A stretch of 17,338 bases of DNA from an uncultured bacterium. GTDB taxonomy: Bacteria; Bacillota_I; Bacilli_A; RF39; UBA660. Below, one piece after another: positions 1-6,975 of the stretch. The notes under the pieces were generated by a model. The model ran no database searches. It was not told the origin of the DNA and saw only the letters and a program-made list of their open reading frames with translations. The translations under genes were made by a program, and so were the position numbers. Each line of letters starts with the position of its first letter. Within the stretch, counting starts at the first letter, position 1. The stretch covers positions 1 to 17,338 of the forward strand of contig CAJMOW010000014.1 in the NCBI GenBank assembly GCA_905215145.1, given 5' to 3'.

Positions 1-201
1 AGTAATAATATTTTTATTATTTCCTTTACAATTAGCGGTACAATCATTTAACATCTCTATACCTACATCAGCAAGCATAACTAATAATTTATGATATGTA
101 CAAACATACTTTGCAGGAATAACCATATATACAAAATCAGGATTAGCTTCAACAAGTTCTTCAGAATTAGTAAAAACTTGTGAGAAATTAGTTTCCGACA
201 T
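1..201 (-). CDS. Partial small conserved protein of crAss-like phages, function unknown (first 67 codons)
   Basis: An open minus-strand frame runs from an ATG at 201 to the window edge without a stop; the protein begins MSETNFSQVFTNSEEL. The visible part is soluble and mixed alpha/beta in character. It has three cysteines: C34 in a hydrophobic stretch (VIPAKYVCTYHKLL), and the pair C54 and C58 in the segment NDCTANCKGNNK. I associate a short protein with this Cys-x3-Cys-Lys-Gly-x-Asn pattern with the structural region of crAss-like phages, from memory and not from a search. The start overlaps the end of the preceding gene by 14 bases, which fits translational coupling. No function is known to me, and the C-terminus lies outside the window. 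Confidence 0.6.
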   Translation of the reverse strand, partial: MSETNFSQVFTNSEELVEANPDFVYMVIPAKYVCTYHKLLVMLADVGIEMLNDCTANCKGNNKNIIT

Positions 202-427
202 ACATTAAATTATGATAAATATTAATAATATTTTGTTGTTGCTTAGTTGTTAATATTTTATTTATAGATATTGCGTTTCTAACTATATTTAAACAGTTAA
301 TAACACAATTAGATTTTTCAGTAGGAATATAACCAATTTGTAATTGATTAATATTATTAATACATAAGTCAGTTAAATTAGTAATAATTTCCTCACTTAA
401 TTTATCTGTATTATTAATTATATTCAT
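188..427 (-). CDS. Small protein of unknown function, 79 aa
   Basis: ATG at 427; this start shares the four bases ATGA with the stop of the upstream 188-residue gene, a classic coupling arrangement. The protein is Asn/Ile rich and probably all-helical, with helices around residues 6-30 and 40-75. It has no signal peptide, no transmembrane segment and no motif I recognise. It sits between a holin-like gene and a small conserved gene. The close packing on both sides is the best argument that it is real and not a chance open frame in AT-rich DNA. Confidence 0.6.
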   Translation of the reverse strand: MNIINNTDKLSEEIITNLTDLCINNINQLQIGYIPTEKSNCVINCLNIVRNAISINKILTTKQQQNIINIYHNLMYVGN

Positions 428-990
428 TTGAATACTTTATTGTTTATATAAATAATATAATTTTCAAAAGAAATAGATAATTTACTAACATAACTAAATA
501 TTTTTGTTTCTTTATCTAATTTACTATTATAAACTAATTTTATAGTATTATCTATTAAATCATTTTTCCATTGTTCTTTTAATATAGTAGCTACATTAAT
601 TCCATTGATAGTATACATAGATAATGTATTATAAGTATTATAAAATTCAGCGTTTATAATTGTTTTAATATTATCTACTATATTATCTTTATTATCATTT
701 ATATTATTTTTAGCAATAACATTTACTATATATTCAGTAATGTGCATTCTTGCACTTTCAAAAGAATTTTTAATAGCGTTTTTACATTTATCTTTATCTT
801 TATCTATAATATTATTTATTACATTATCTAAAAAATTACTTATTTTAGAAATTGCTTCTAATAATTCATTAGTTATTTTAATAGCATTTTTTTCTTTTTT
901 AGTATCAATAATTTTAATAACTATAAGATAAATAGCTACTACTATTGCTGGAGCAATACCTTGTGAAATAGCTGTTTCAAATAAATCCAT
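424..990 (-). CDS. Membrane-anchored protein with one N-terminal TM segment; holin-like candidate (188 aa)
   Basis: Residues about 8-27 (SQGIAPAIVVAIYLIVIKII) form one hydrophobic transmembrane segment. It is followed at once by the charged stretch DTKKEKNAIK and then by long helices rich in Asn, Lys and Ile. A short acidic start, one TM helix and a Lys/Glu-rich cytoplasmic helix is the design of BhlA/UviB-type holin-like proteins. Here the tail is much longer (about 160 residues) than in that family (about 70 residues in total), so the match covers only the N-terminus. The start codon lies just after the T-run of a strong terminator at 1002-1058. Transcription must therefore come from read-through or from a promoter I cannot identify. 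A role in membrane permeabilisation is inference; a structural or host-interaction role is equally possible. Confidence 0.65.
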   Translation of the reverse strand: MDLFETAISQGIAPAIVVAIYLIVIKIIDTKKEKNAIKITNELLEAISKISNFLDNVINNIIDKDKDKCKNAIKNSFESARMHITEYIVNVIAKNNINDNKDNIVDNIKTIINAEFYNTYNTLSMYTINGINVATILKEQWKNDLIDNTIKLVYNSKLDKETKIFSYVSKLSISFENYIIYINNKVFK

Positions 991-1001
991 ATAATGTTAA
1001 A

Positions 1002-1058
1002 TAAAAAAAAGAGAAGTTGCTAATATTATTAATTAAAATAATATCAACAGCTTCTCTT
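1002..1058 (-). terminator. Strong rho-independent terminator downstream of the virion protein gene
   Basis: The arms 1009-1030 and 1037-1058 are 22 bases each and pair along their whole length with one mismatch and two G-U pairs, closing a 6-base loop. On the minus strand the stem is followed immediately by a run of eight T (1001/1002-1008). It lies 46 bases after the stop of the 292-residue gene and would end the capsid-gene transcript. The bases between stop and stem hold a perfect tandem duplication of ATTAATATTT (1061-1080 on the plus strand). Confidence 0.9.
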
Positions 1059-1104
1059 CGATTAATATTTATTAATATTTAAAATTAATACGAAAGCGTC
1101 TATA

Positions 1105-1983
1105 TTATGCAACAGATTTAATACCAGCAAGAATAGTATCCATAGTAGCTATTTGAACTGCCCCGGTAGGAATAGCAATTTGTACAATTTGATGAACTAA
1201 TTCATCACGAGTTTTAACATCACGTGGAACAGCAAATCGTAAAGTATAAACTGTATAGCCTGCATCCGTAGTATTTGTTCCAGTATTAGGATTAAGAGGA
1301 TAATTAGGATATAAATAATGAACATCGTCCATATAAGTATATTCAAATCCTGCGTCGGCAGCAGCCATATTAGCCATCTTCTTAATTGCTTCTGCATCAG
1401 CAATTCCAATTTCTCCACGAGTTGTATAAGTTACAGTAGTACCACTTAAAGCATCTGCCATAGTAATTTCATAATCAACGGCAGGCTCAGTAGCGGTAAC
1501 TGTTACGATTGCTGTAGATACAGCAGCAGTTAAACCTAAAGTAGCTGTATTATCATTAACATATTTTGCTATTTTAGCTGCAACTTGATTTGCCGTTTCA
1601 GTATCTTTAAATACATGAATAGAAGCAGTCCAATTACTACGTTCATTAAATTGAATACCTTTCTTTGTAAAAATAACAGTATGATCGCACATTATAACAG
1701 GTTCAGGAACAGTAAATCTTGCAGTAAAAGTTTTAGCGGCAGAATAAGTAGATTTACTATAACTAAAATCTTTATTATAAAAAGGAATAATTATAGGACC
1801 TCCATCTTTACTTGCTCTACCCATAACTATTTGTCCATAACCTGTAATTAATTTGCCAGTAGCATCAACAGTAGGAACACCGTTATTCATATAATAAAAT
1901 CCAAGTGCTCCAGCCGGTGCTTTATCTATTGCAGTAGATGCAGCAATAGCTGCAACATTACCAGCAAGAAGAAAATTTCTCAT
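1105..1983 (-). CDS. Probable abundant virion structural protein (292 aa)
   Basis: ATG at 1983, 14 bases after the connector-type gene. The protein is rich in Ala, Thr, Val and Gly and predicted mainly beta, with a central Thr/Ala/Val-rich stretch (about 150-190) and a helix-rich C-terminus (about 255-292). It has no signal peptide; the hydrophobic start MRNFLLAGNVAAIAAS is Ala-rich but lacks a clear cleavage context. Its base composition is visibly less AT-rich than that of its neighbours and similar to the major capsid gene, as expected for a highly translated gene. A strong terminator follows directly. Together with its place downstream of the capsid genes, this suggests an abundant head or tail protein, for example an auxiliary capsid or sheath-like component. 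I do not recognise a named family, so the role is inference. Confidence 0.75.
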   Translation of the reverse strand: MRNFLLAGNVAAIAASTAIDKAPAGALGFYYMNNGVPTVDATGKLITGYGQIVMGRASKDGGPIIIPFYNKDFSYSKSTYSAAKTFTARFTVPEPVIMCDHTVIFTKKGIQFNERSNWTASIHVFKDTETANQVAAKIAKYVNDNTATLGLTAAVSTAIVTVTATEPAVDYEITMADALSGTTVTYTTRGEIGIADAEAIKKMANMAAADAGFEYTYMDDVHYLYPNYPLNPNTGTNTTDAGYTVYTLRFAVPRDVKTRDELVHQIVQIAIPTGAVQIATMDTILAGIKSVA

Positions 1984-1997
1984 ATTTATTTATATAA

Positions 1998-2696
1998 TTA
2001 ATTAGAAGTACTAACAACACTTCTTAAATATAACTCCGCCGCAGCTTTTACAATATCAATATGTGTATATTCAGGTAAATCACAATTGATATTCGAAGAA
2101 GAAGTGTCATTTATATAAGTTATAATATTAGGTTTCTTAATAATATTTAATACAACCTTTGAAGGCTTTTTATGAGTATTAATATCTTTAGAGTTATCTT
2201 CAGTATATATATCTATTATAATAGTATTAGTTTTAGAATCAGAATTATCTGTAAATACTATAATAGGATAATCAAATGTAGCTCTATTACAAAAATCATG
2301 TAATGTAGAATATAAATAATCATTATCTACTATTCTTGCAGAAAATCCACCAAATATGTCATTATAATATATATAAGAACTCGTAAATAGAAAAACATTA
2401 TTATTATTTATTTCAGCAGTAAATTTATTTTCTTCTTTATTAATAGTAATATTGGATATTTCTAATTTATCAATTAATGTACGTAAAACATTTATTTGAC
2501 CTATTTTAGCATTATCAATATAAATTTTATTATTACCACTCATCTTAACATTATCAGCAATGACTTTTTTAATATAATCATTTACTGCAATGTTAAGACA
2601 AGTGTCAATATCTTCGGATAGAATTGCCCGTACTGTCTGCATTCCCATTTGTTGAGCCAATTCTCTAAACATTACGTGCATTTCTACTACTGTCAT
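1998..2696 (-). CDS. Putative head-tail connector / ring protein of the crAss structural module (232 aa)
   Basis: The N-terminal helical segment (residues about 1-50, with AILSEDIDTCLNIAVNDYIK) and the C-terminal helix (about 208-230, THIDIVKAAAELYLRSV) bracket an Asn/Ile-rich beta region. A helical start, beta middle and a final helix with the 'H-x-D-I-V-x-x-A-A-x-L-Y-L-R-S' pattern is what I recall for head-completion or ring proteins in Crassvirales. These play the part of P22 gp4-like adaptors beneath the portal. Only 3 bases separate this gene from the upstream one, so the two are probably co-translated. The ATG at 2696 starts at MTVVEMHVMF; internal Met7 and Met9 are alternatives. The connector assignment is family knowledge plus position, not a motif match. 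Confidence 0.6.
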   Translation of the reverse strand: MTVVEMHVMFRELAQQMGMQTVRAILSEDIDTCLNIAVNDYIKKVIADNVKMSGNNKIYIDNAKIGQINVLRTLIDKLEISNITINKEENKFTAEINNNNVFLFTSSYIYYNDIFGGFSARIVDNDYLYSTLHDFCNRATFDYPIIVFTDNSDSKTNTIIIDIYTEDNSKDINTHKKPSKVVLNIIKKPNIITYINDTSSSNINCDLPEYTHIDIVKAAAELYLRSVVSTSN

Positions 2697-2699
2697 AAA

Positions 2700-3881
2700 T
2701 TATACGTTTTTTAATTTATTTTTATAGGCATTAACTACATCAGCATTTGCAGGATTTTTAAACCAAGCAACAGCTTCTTTAACATTAGCACCTATAAATT
2801 CTCCTTCTGGAGTAATAATATTTTGATTATACTGACTTCTTACAAATTCACCACGCTCAATCAAAATTTCAATAATAGCTTTAATCTTAATATCAGCATC
2901 ATTAAACATCTTATTAAATTTAATAGGCTCGTCCGAAGAGAATTTATCTAATTCATTCTCTTTTATCATACGATCTTCAAGAGAAGATAATATAACAGGT
3001 TTACCTACATTAACACAGTATTGAGCATAAATAGCATCAAATAATTCATCATCAGCAATCATACTAACAAAATTAGCTTTTGCTTTATTATTCTCCAAAC
3101 GAAGTTTACGTTGCAAATCAGCTTCCTTTTGATCGTCTTTAAAATAAAAACGAATACTCGGATCACTATTAATTAAAGCTGTATCTTTAGCAATATCTTT
3201 ATATAAAAGACAATGACGATACATTAAATAATCTTCAATATTAACAGGACGACCAAATTGATATTTAGAACTCTCAAGATCATTAATTGCGGCTATTTTA
3301 GCAGCAAGAGCTTTCTTAAGTTCTCCAAGATTAGATTTATCAGCTTGACGATATTTCTCTTCAATTAGTTTTTCTTTATCTTGAATAGCTCTAAAATCTA
3401 TGTATCTATCATAACGAAAACTAATATCAAATTTTTTGCCAAGTTCATTAACTGAAATTTGAATATTATTTAAATACTGTTTAACACGAGTAATAAAATT
3501 TTCGTTATTAGGAGAAAGACCTATTAAATCAGGAAAATAGGCTTCAACTTCACCCTTATTAGAAGATAATGTACGAGAACTTGTAACTGAACTTCCAATA
3601 AAATCTCTACGTTTAGTTAAAGATTTATCATTAGCTCGTCTAAATAAAGAATAATTTTTAACTAATGCAATAGTAACACTACGTTTATCTATATATTCTC
3701 TATTTTTTACATTAATATCCTTTTCTTCAACACTACCAGGAATAGGTTCAGGTTTTTCATCCACACTTTCCTTTACGGGGAAACCGCCAAAAGCAGTAAC
3801 TTTATTATCAGAGCTTCCTTTAGATCTATCAGATAATCCAAAGTTTAATTTAGCACTGTTATTACTTGTATTATTTTCCAT
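2700..3881 (-). CDS. Conserved structural-module protein downstream of the capsid gene (393 aa)
   Basis: Residues 1-60 are polar and Pro/Ser/Asn rich and probably disordered (NSAKLNFGLSDRSKG, then FGGFPVKESVDEKPEPIPGS). The rest is helical and charged, with a likely coiled-coil stretch at about 165-205 (KEKLIEEKYRQ ... LGELKKALAAKIAAI) and a second helical region at 230-390. There is no membrane segment. It lies 23 bases after the major capsid gene and 3 bases before the connector-type gene, which points to a virion or assembly role. The codons for GGFPVKES contain a copy of the repeated DNA motif, on the opposite strand to the other three copies. I do not know its specific job; an internal (cargo) or assembly protein is possible. 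Confidence 0.7.
   Translation of the reverse strand: MENNTSNNSAKLNFGLSDRSKGSSDNKVTAFGGFPVKESVDEKPEPIPGSVEEKDINVKNREYIDKRSVTIALVKNYSLFRRANDKSLTKRRDFIGSSVTSSRTLSSNKGEVEAYFPDLIGLSPNNENFITRVKQYLNNIQISVNELGKKFDISFRYDRYIDFRAIQDKEKLIEEKYRQADKSNLGELKKALAAKIAAINDLESSKYQFGRPVNIEDYLMYRHCLLYKDIAKDTALINSDPSIRFYFKDDQKEADLQRKLRLENNKAKANFVSMIADDELFDAIYAQYCVNVGKPVILSSLEDRMIKENELDKFSSDEPIKFNKMFNDADIKIKAIIEILIERGEFVRSQYNQNIITPEGEFIGANVKEAVAWFKNPANADVVNAYKNKLKNV
3767..3783 (+). repeat. Repeat motif copy A (TTTCCTTTACGGGGAAA)
   Basis: On the plus strand this reads TTTCCTTTACGGGGAAA; the complementary strand carries the core CCCGTAAAGGA. The ends TTTCC and GGAAA are complementary, so a 5-bp hairpin around TTTACGG is possible. 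It lies inside the 393-residue gene, where the minus strand encodes GGFPVKE. Its orientation is opposite to the other three copies. Confidence 0.7.
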
Positions 3882-3904
3882 AATTAAATATTCATTAATT
3901 TAAA

Positions 3905-5374
3905 TTAAAGTACACACTTTAACAAGAACATCTTCGAAGAGTTATTTACTTGAAGACCTTGAGAGTGCTTAACCTCATAACGACTCATATCAATTTCAGT
4001 CGAAATGTAATTGGTTTCAGGTACACCCCAAGATGTAGGAATATCAGTAAGACCTTTAAATACTTTAGCCTTATGAATTTGACCCTTTTGACGAACAACT
4101 CGAACATTCTGAGTTCCATCATAAATAGAGAAATCAATAAAGCAAGCTTGATGCGAAGTAATAGGATAACCTGTACGAGGATGAATTTCACCATTCTTTT
4201 TAGCAGCTTCAGCAATAGTGCTCTTATCAAAGAAAGCACAATGTTTAACCGTAATAGTGTGTCCATCAACAGTCTTATAACGACGGAAGTATTTACCATA
4301 CGTTAAACCTGCGTCAGAACCATCAATCATCTTATCGCCAAGAGGAGTAACAAAACCGTTCTCTTTAGCATCTAATCGCATAGCTTCATCAAAATCTTCA
4401 ATGAAGCCTTTACCACCCATAAGAACAATGTTCATTTCACCTGTATCAGTATCACGATCAAGAACATCGCCAATAGTACGCTTAATTTTGCTTAAAGTAA
4501 GATATTCGCCATAAGTATCATAGTTAGACTCACGACAAATCTCTAACATACCAGCAGTAGTAGGAATAGGTTTACTGTTATCGTCATCCTTAAGAGTTAT
4601 TTCTCCATTAGGTAAACGGTTATATTCTGCCATCCAAAGACGCTCTTCATTATAAACACGACGCTCAATATTAAATTGGCGCATCTCTTCACTAATCCAT
4701 AATTTAGAAGCCTTACCAGCACCATCTTTAAATTCATATTCGGTAACTACATTGCTAATATTACCAGCAACTTCCTTAGACTTACGATAGAACTCAAGCT
4801 GAGAAGTCATACGACCAGGACCCATAACATTGCTACGGTTTCCTTTAGAATATGACTCAGAAATAAGAGGAGCACCCATTGACCAATATTTACCTTTAGC
4901 AAGTAAAGCAGGATCAATAAACGCATCAGGATTAGGCGACATAAGTTTAATTATATAACCATATCCGTAAGCACTCTCACCTAAATCTCGTTGAATACGA
5001 ACTTGAGTTTTTCCATCAGGACCAATAAGAGTGTGTTGCTCAATAAACCAATGAGCAGAAGTATGAATTTCTACAGGAGCACCGCCAAGACCAGGTTTAT
5101 CACCACCAGAAAAATGAGTAATAAAATCATCAAATTTCATACGACCCATTGTTTTCCAAGTCCATTGAACAGTATCAATATCTACTATACCAACACTGCC
5201 TTGACCCTCAGTCATAAACAGAAGCGGAAAACGATCGTCGTCCATACCATAATTATAGGTAAGGAAAGAATTTATTTCGACAGGTTTTTGTAATTGAAGA
5301 TTCGCAATACTCTCTTCATTAGAATATCCACGATCATCATAATTACCTCTCGAAAGAACTCGCATTGAATACAT
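3905..5374 (-). CDS. Major capsid protein, crAss-like phage HK97-fold type (489 aa)
   Basis: This is the main shell protein of the icosahedral head. I recognise the sequence type from Crassvirales capsid proteins. Features include the N-terminal part with MRVLSRGNYDDRGYSN, the segment FPLLFMTEGQGSVGIVDIDT, the Gly/Asp-rich loop HFSGGDKPGLGG (about 89-100), and the P-loop/spine-like region around 200-280. The length of about 490 residues is normal for the family. There is no cleavable delta domain at the N-terminus that I can see, which fits a separate scaffold encoded just upstream. The gene is less AT-rich than its neighbours, consistent with high expression. It follows the scaffold-like gene by 21 bases. 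The start ATG at 5374 is preceded by an AT-rich AATTAATTATTATT stretch; Met4 at 5365 is an alternative start. Confidence 0.92.
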   Translation of the reverse strand: MYSMRVLSRGNYDDRGYSNEESIANLQLQKPVEINSFLTYNYGMDDDRFPLLFMTEGQGSVGIVDIDTVQWTWKTMGRMKFDDFITHFSGGDKPGLGGAPVEIHTSAHWFIEQHTLIGPDGKTQVRIQRDLGESAYGYGYIIKLMSPNPDAFIDPALLAKGKYWSMGAPLISESYSKGNRSNVMGPGRMTSQLEFYRKSKEVAGNISNVVTEYEFKDGAGKASKLWISEEMRQFNIERRVYNEERLWMAEYNRLPNGEITLKDDDNSKPIPTTAGMLEICRESNYDTYGEYLTLSKIKRTIGDVLDRDTDTGEMNIVLMGGKGFIEDFDEAMRLDAKENGFVTPLGDKMIDGSDAGLTYGKYFRRYKTVDGHTITVKHCAFFDKSTIAEAAKKNGEIHPRTGYPITSHQACFIDFSIYDGTQNVRVVRQKGQIHKAKVFKGLTDIPTSWGVPETNYISTEIDMSRYEVKHSQGLQVNNSSKMFLLKCVL

Positions 5375-5395
5375 AATACAAATAATAATTAATTG

Positions 5396-6688
5396 TTAAT
5401 AACCAAAATCAATTTTTCCGTTATTTTTATCGGAATTAGGTTTAGTTATTTTAATTCCAGTAGTGTTTCTTGTTTTAGCTATAAGTTTAAGTTTTTTAAC
5501 TTCTTTATCATTAATAGCCATATCTACAAGGTTAGAATAACTTCCACCAACAAATTTTAAATAAGCACGAAGAATACTATCATTGCGTCTTGCTTCAAGA
5601 GTTTCATTTTCTAAATCATATTGATAACGAGATTTACCATTTTTATCTATTTGGTAAATATACTTAAAGAAATCATCAGGAGTAACAGAAATTTTCTTTC
5701 CATCTTTATTAATAATAATAGTATCTGGAATTTTATATCCAGCAATATTACGACTATCAATTACTTCTTTAACTCCTTTCCAATATTTTTCTTCTTGTTC
5801 AATAGCGTCACGTTCAGCTTGTTCAGCTTGTTCAGCAATAGCTTTACGTTTTTCTTCATCTTTTTCTTTAAGAGCTTCAAGTTCTTCTTTAGCAACATCA
5901 GCAAGAGTTCCAGTTGATTTAAGATAATTAATATAACTATCTACATCTCCCTTACGATTTTGCTCACTCCAGGACATTTTAATTATTTCTTCTTGTTGTG
6001 CTTCATCATCATCTTTTAAAATTATATTACTTCTATCTTTAACTTCTAAAAATCCATCTAACGAATTTCCATTTGCTATATAATATGGAACTAAATCTCT
6101 AAGAATAGGAATTTTATCATAAAGAGTATTAATTGCGTTTTCAGCAATTTCTTCCTCTCTATTATTAATTACCGCATCTATATAAGATTTAATACCATTA
6201 GGTGTATTTTCAAATTCAATAGGTTTATCATTTTCATCTACAACTTCTACATCAAAAAGTTTACGAATACTATCTATTGAAATTTCATTTTCTGAATTAT
6301 CATCATTTACTGTAAAAGAGTCAATAAAATCTTTTACATCTTTAGCTTCTTTAAAAATATTTCCATTTTCATCAACAATGTTACCGTTATCGTCTATTGT
6401 ATATTTTTTATCATCAATATCTAAAACAGTACCAGGTTCAATAACAAATTCAGATTTAGATTTATCATCATTATCATTGTCATTATTATCATTGTTATTA
6501 TTATCAATATTATTATCTACATCATTATTACCATTATTTTTATTTTTATCTAAATCAGTAGTAGAATCATTATCATCAGGAGAACTTAAACCGTTACTTT
6601 TAGATAAATCAATAGCATCGCCGTTATTATCTTTTGTTACATCTGCATTATCAGCATTATTTGTAACACCATAACCAAAATCATTCAT
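5396..6688 (-). CDS. Acidic scaffolding-like protein between portal and capsid genes (430 aa)
   Basis: This is probably an internal scaffold or assembly protein, inferred from its place between portal and major capsid genes and from its composition. From the ATG at 6688, residues about 1-85 are highly acidic and Asn/Asp rich (with runs such as DNNIDNNNNDNNDNDNDD). A beta-like segment follows (VIEPGTVLDIDDKKYTIDD), then a long helical part with a clear coiled coil at about 245-310 (LEALKEKDEEKRKAIAEQ, then repeated AEQ units). It ends in a basic tail. I chose the ATG at 6688 (MNDFGYGV) over the upstream TTG at 6748, because the 20 extra residues are hydrophobic and the ATG has the AT-rich upstream context used by the other genes. 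The acidic tract is encoded by GAT/AAT triplet repeats. No protease domain is visible. Confidence 0.75.
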   Translation of the reverse strand: MNDFGYGVTNNADNADVTKDNNGDAIDLSKSNGLSSPDDNDSTTDLDKNKNNGNNDVDNNIDNNNNDNNDNDNDDKSKSEFVIEPGTVLDIDDKKYTIDDNGNIVDENGNIFKEAKDVKDFIDSFTVNDDNSENEISIDSIRKLFDVEVVDENDKPIEFENTPNGIKSYIDAVINNREEEIAENAINTLYDKIPILRDLVPYYIANGNSLDGFLEVKDRSNIILKDDDEAQQEEIIKMSWSEQNRKGDVDSYINYLKSTGTLADVAKEELEALKEKDEEKRKAIAEQAEQAERDAIEQEEKYWKGVKEVIDSRNIAGYKIPDTIIINKDGKKISVTPDDFFKYIYQIDKNGKSRYQYDLENETLEARRNDSILRAYLKFVGGSYSNLVDMAINDKEVKKLKLIAKTRNTTGIKITKPNSDKNNGKIDFGY

Positions 6689-6803
6689 ATAATTAGTTTT
6701 AAGTGAATTATTATAACCGATTATAAGCAATAAATTTGTTATATCCAATAATTAGATGAAAATAATTAAAAATATTATTCGCTCCAGCATATAAAAAATT
6801 ATA

Positions 6804-6912
6804 AAGCTATTTTAAGTGGCTTTTACCATTTCCCCCGTAAAGGAGAGATTTCGCGTTCGAATATTCTACATCATATTCTCATTTAACGCCAAATTTAAGC
6901 TTAAAATAGCTT
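6804..6912 (-). repeat. Intergenic structured element with 13-bp inverted repeat arms
   Basis: Perfect 13-base inverted repeats (AAGCTATTTTAAG at 6804-6816 and CTTAAAATAGCTT at 6900-6912) enclose 83 bases. Within the enclosed part the minus strand can add a TGGC/GCCA helix next to the arms. It can also form a TTCG-AACG-CGAA hairpin (6852-6863) and a TCTCC/GGGGGA hairpin around the repeat motif copy B. No coding frame of useful length is present. This fits a folded RNA element in the portal-to-scaffold spacer, but it could be a DNA site. The 13-bp match alone could occur by chance in AT-rich DNA; the combination with the motif is what supports it. Confidence 0.5.
6829..6845 (+). repeat. Repeat motif copy B (TTTCCCCCGTAAAGGAG)
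   Basis: The plus strand reads TTTCCCCCGTAAAGGAG with the core CCCGTAAAGGA. This copy is non-coding and lies inside the inverted-repeat element between the portal and scaffold-like genes, in the same orientation as copies C and D. Confidence 0.75.
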
Positions 6913-6920
6913 ATATTTAT

Positions 6921-6953
6921 ACAAAAATAGTCCGACAATATATGCCGGACTAT
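6921..6953 (-). terminator. Rho-independent terminator after the portal gene
   Basis: The 8-bp perfect stem ATAGTCCG/CGGACTAT (6927-6934 and 6946-6953) has an 11-base loop, and on the minus strand it is followed by a T-run (bases 6923-6927 are A on the plus strand). It sits 22 bases after the portal stop codon. It would reduce or end transcription coming from TerL and portal, so the scaffold and capsid genes may have their own promoter or rely on read-through. Confidence 0.8.
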
Positions 6954-6975
6954 CAAATATATCTATAAACACTAT

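Noticed and set aside
5621..6674. Plus-strand Phe/Leu/Ser-rich open frames opposite the scaffold-like gene
   Set aside because: They mirror Asp/Asn/Lys/Glu-rich coding on the minus strand; composition is explained as antisense shadow.
6689..6748. N-terminal extension of the scaffold-like protein from a TTG at 6748
   Set aside because: Adds 20 residues from a rare start with poor context; the ATG at 6688 has the AT-rich leader typical of this operon.
6851..6866. tRNA-like T-loop (GTTCGAAT) in the portal-scaffold spacer
   Set aside because: No 5-bp T stem around it and no acceptor, D or anticodon arms at the right distances on either strand.
6948..6960. Bacteroidetes -7 promoter box (TATATTTG on the minus strand) just after the portal gene
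   Set aside because: No TTTG at the proper -33 distance, and the terminator hairpin lies immediately downstream, so a transcript would end at once.
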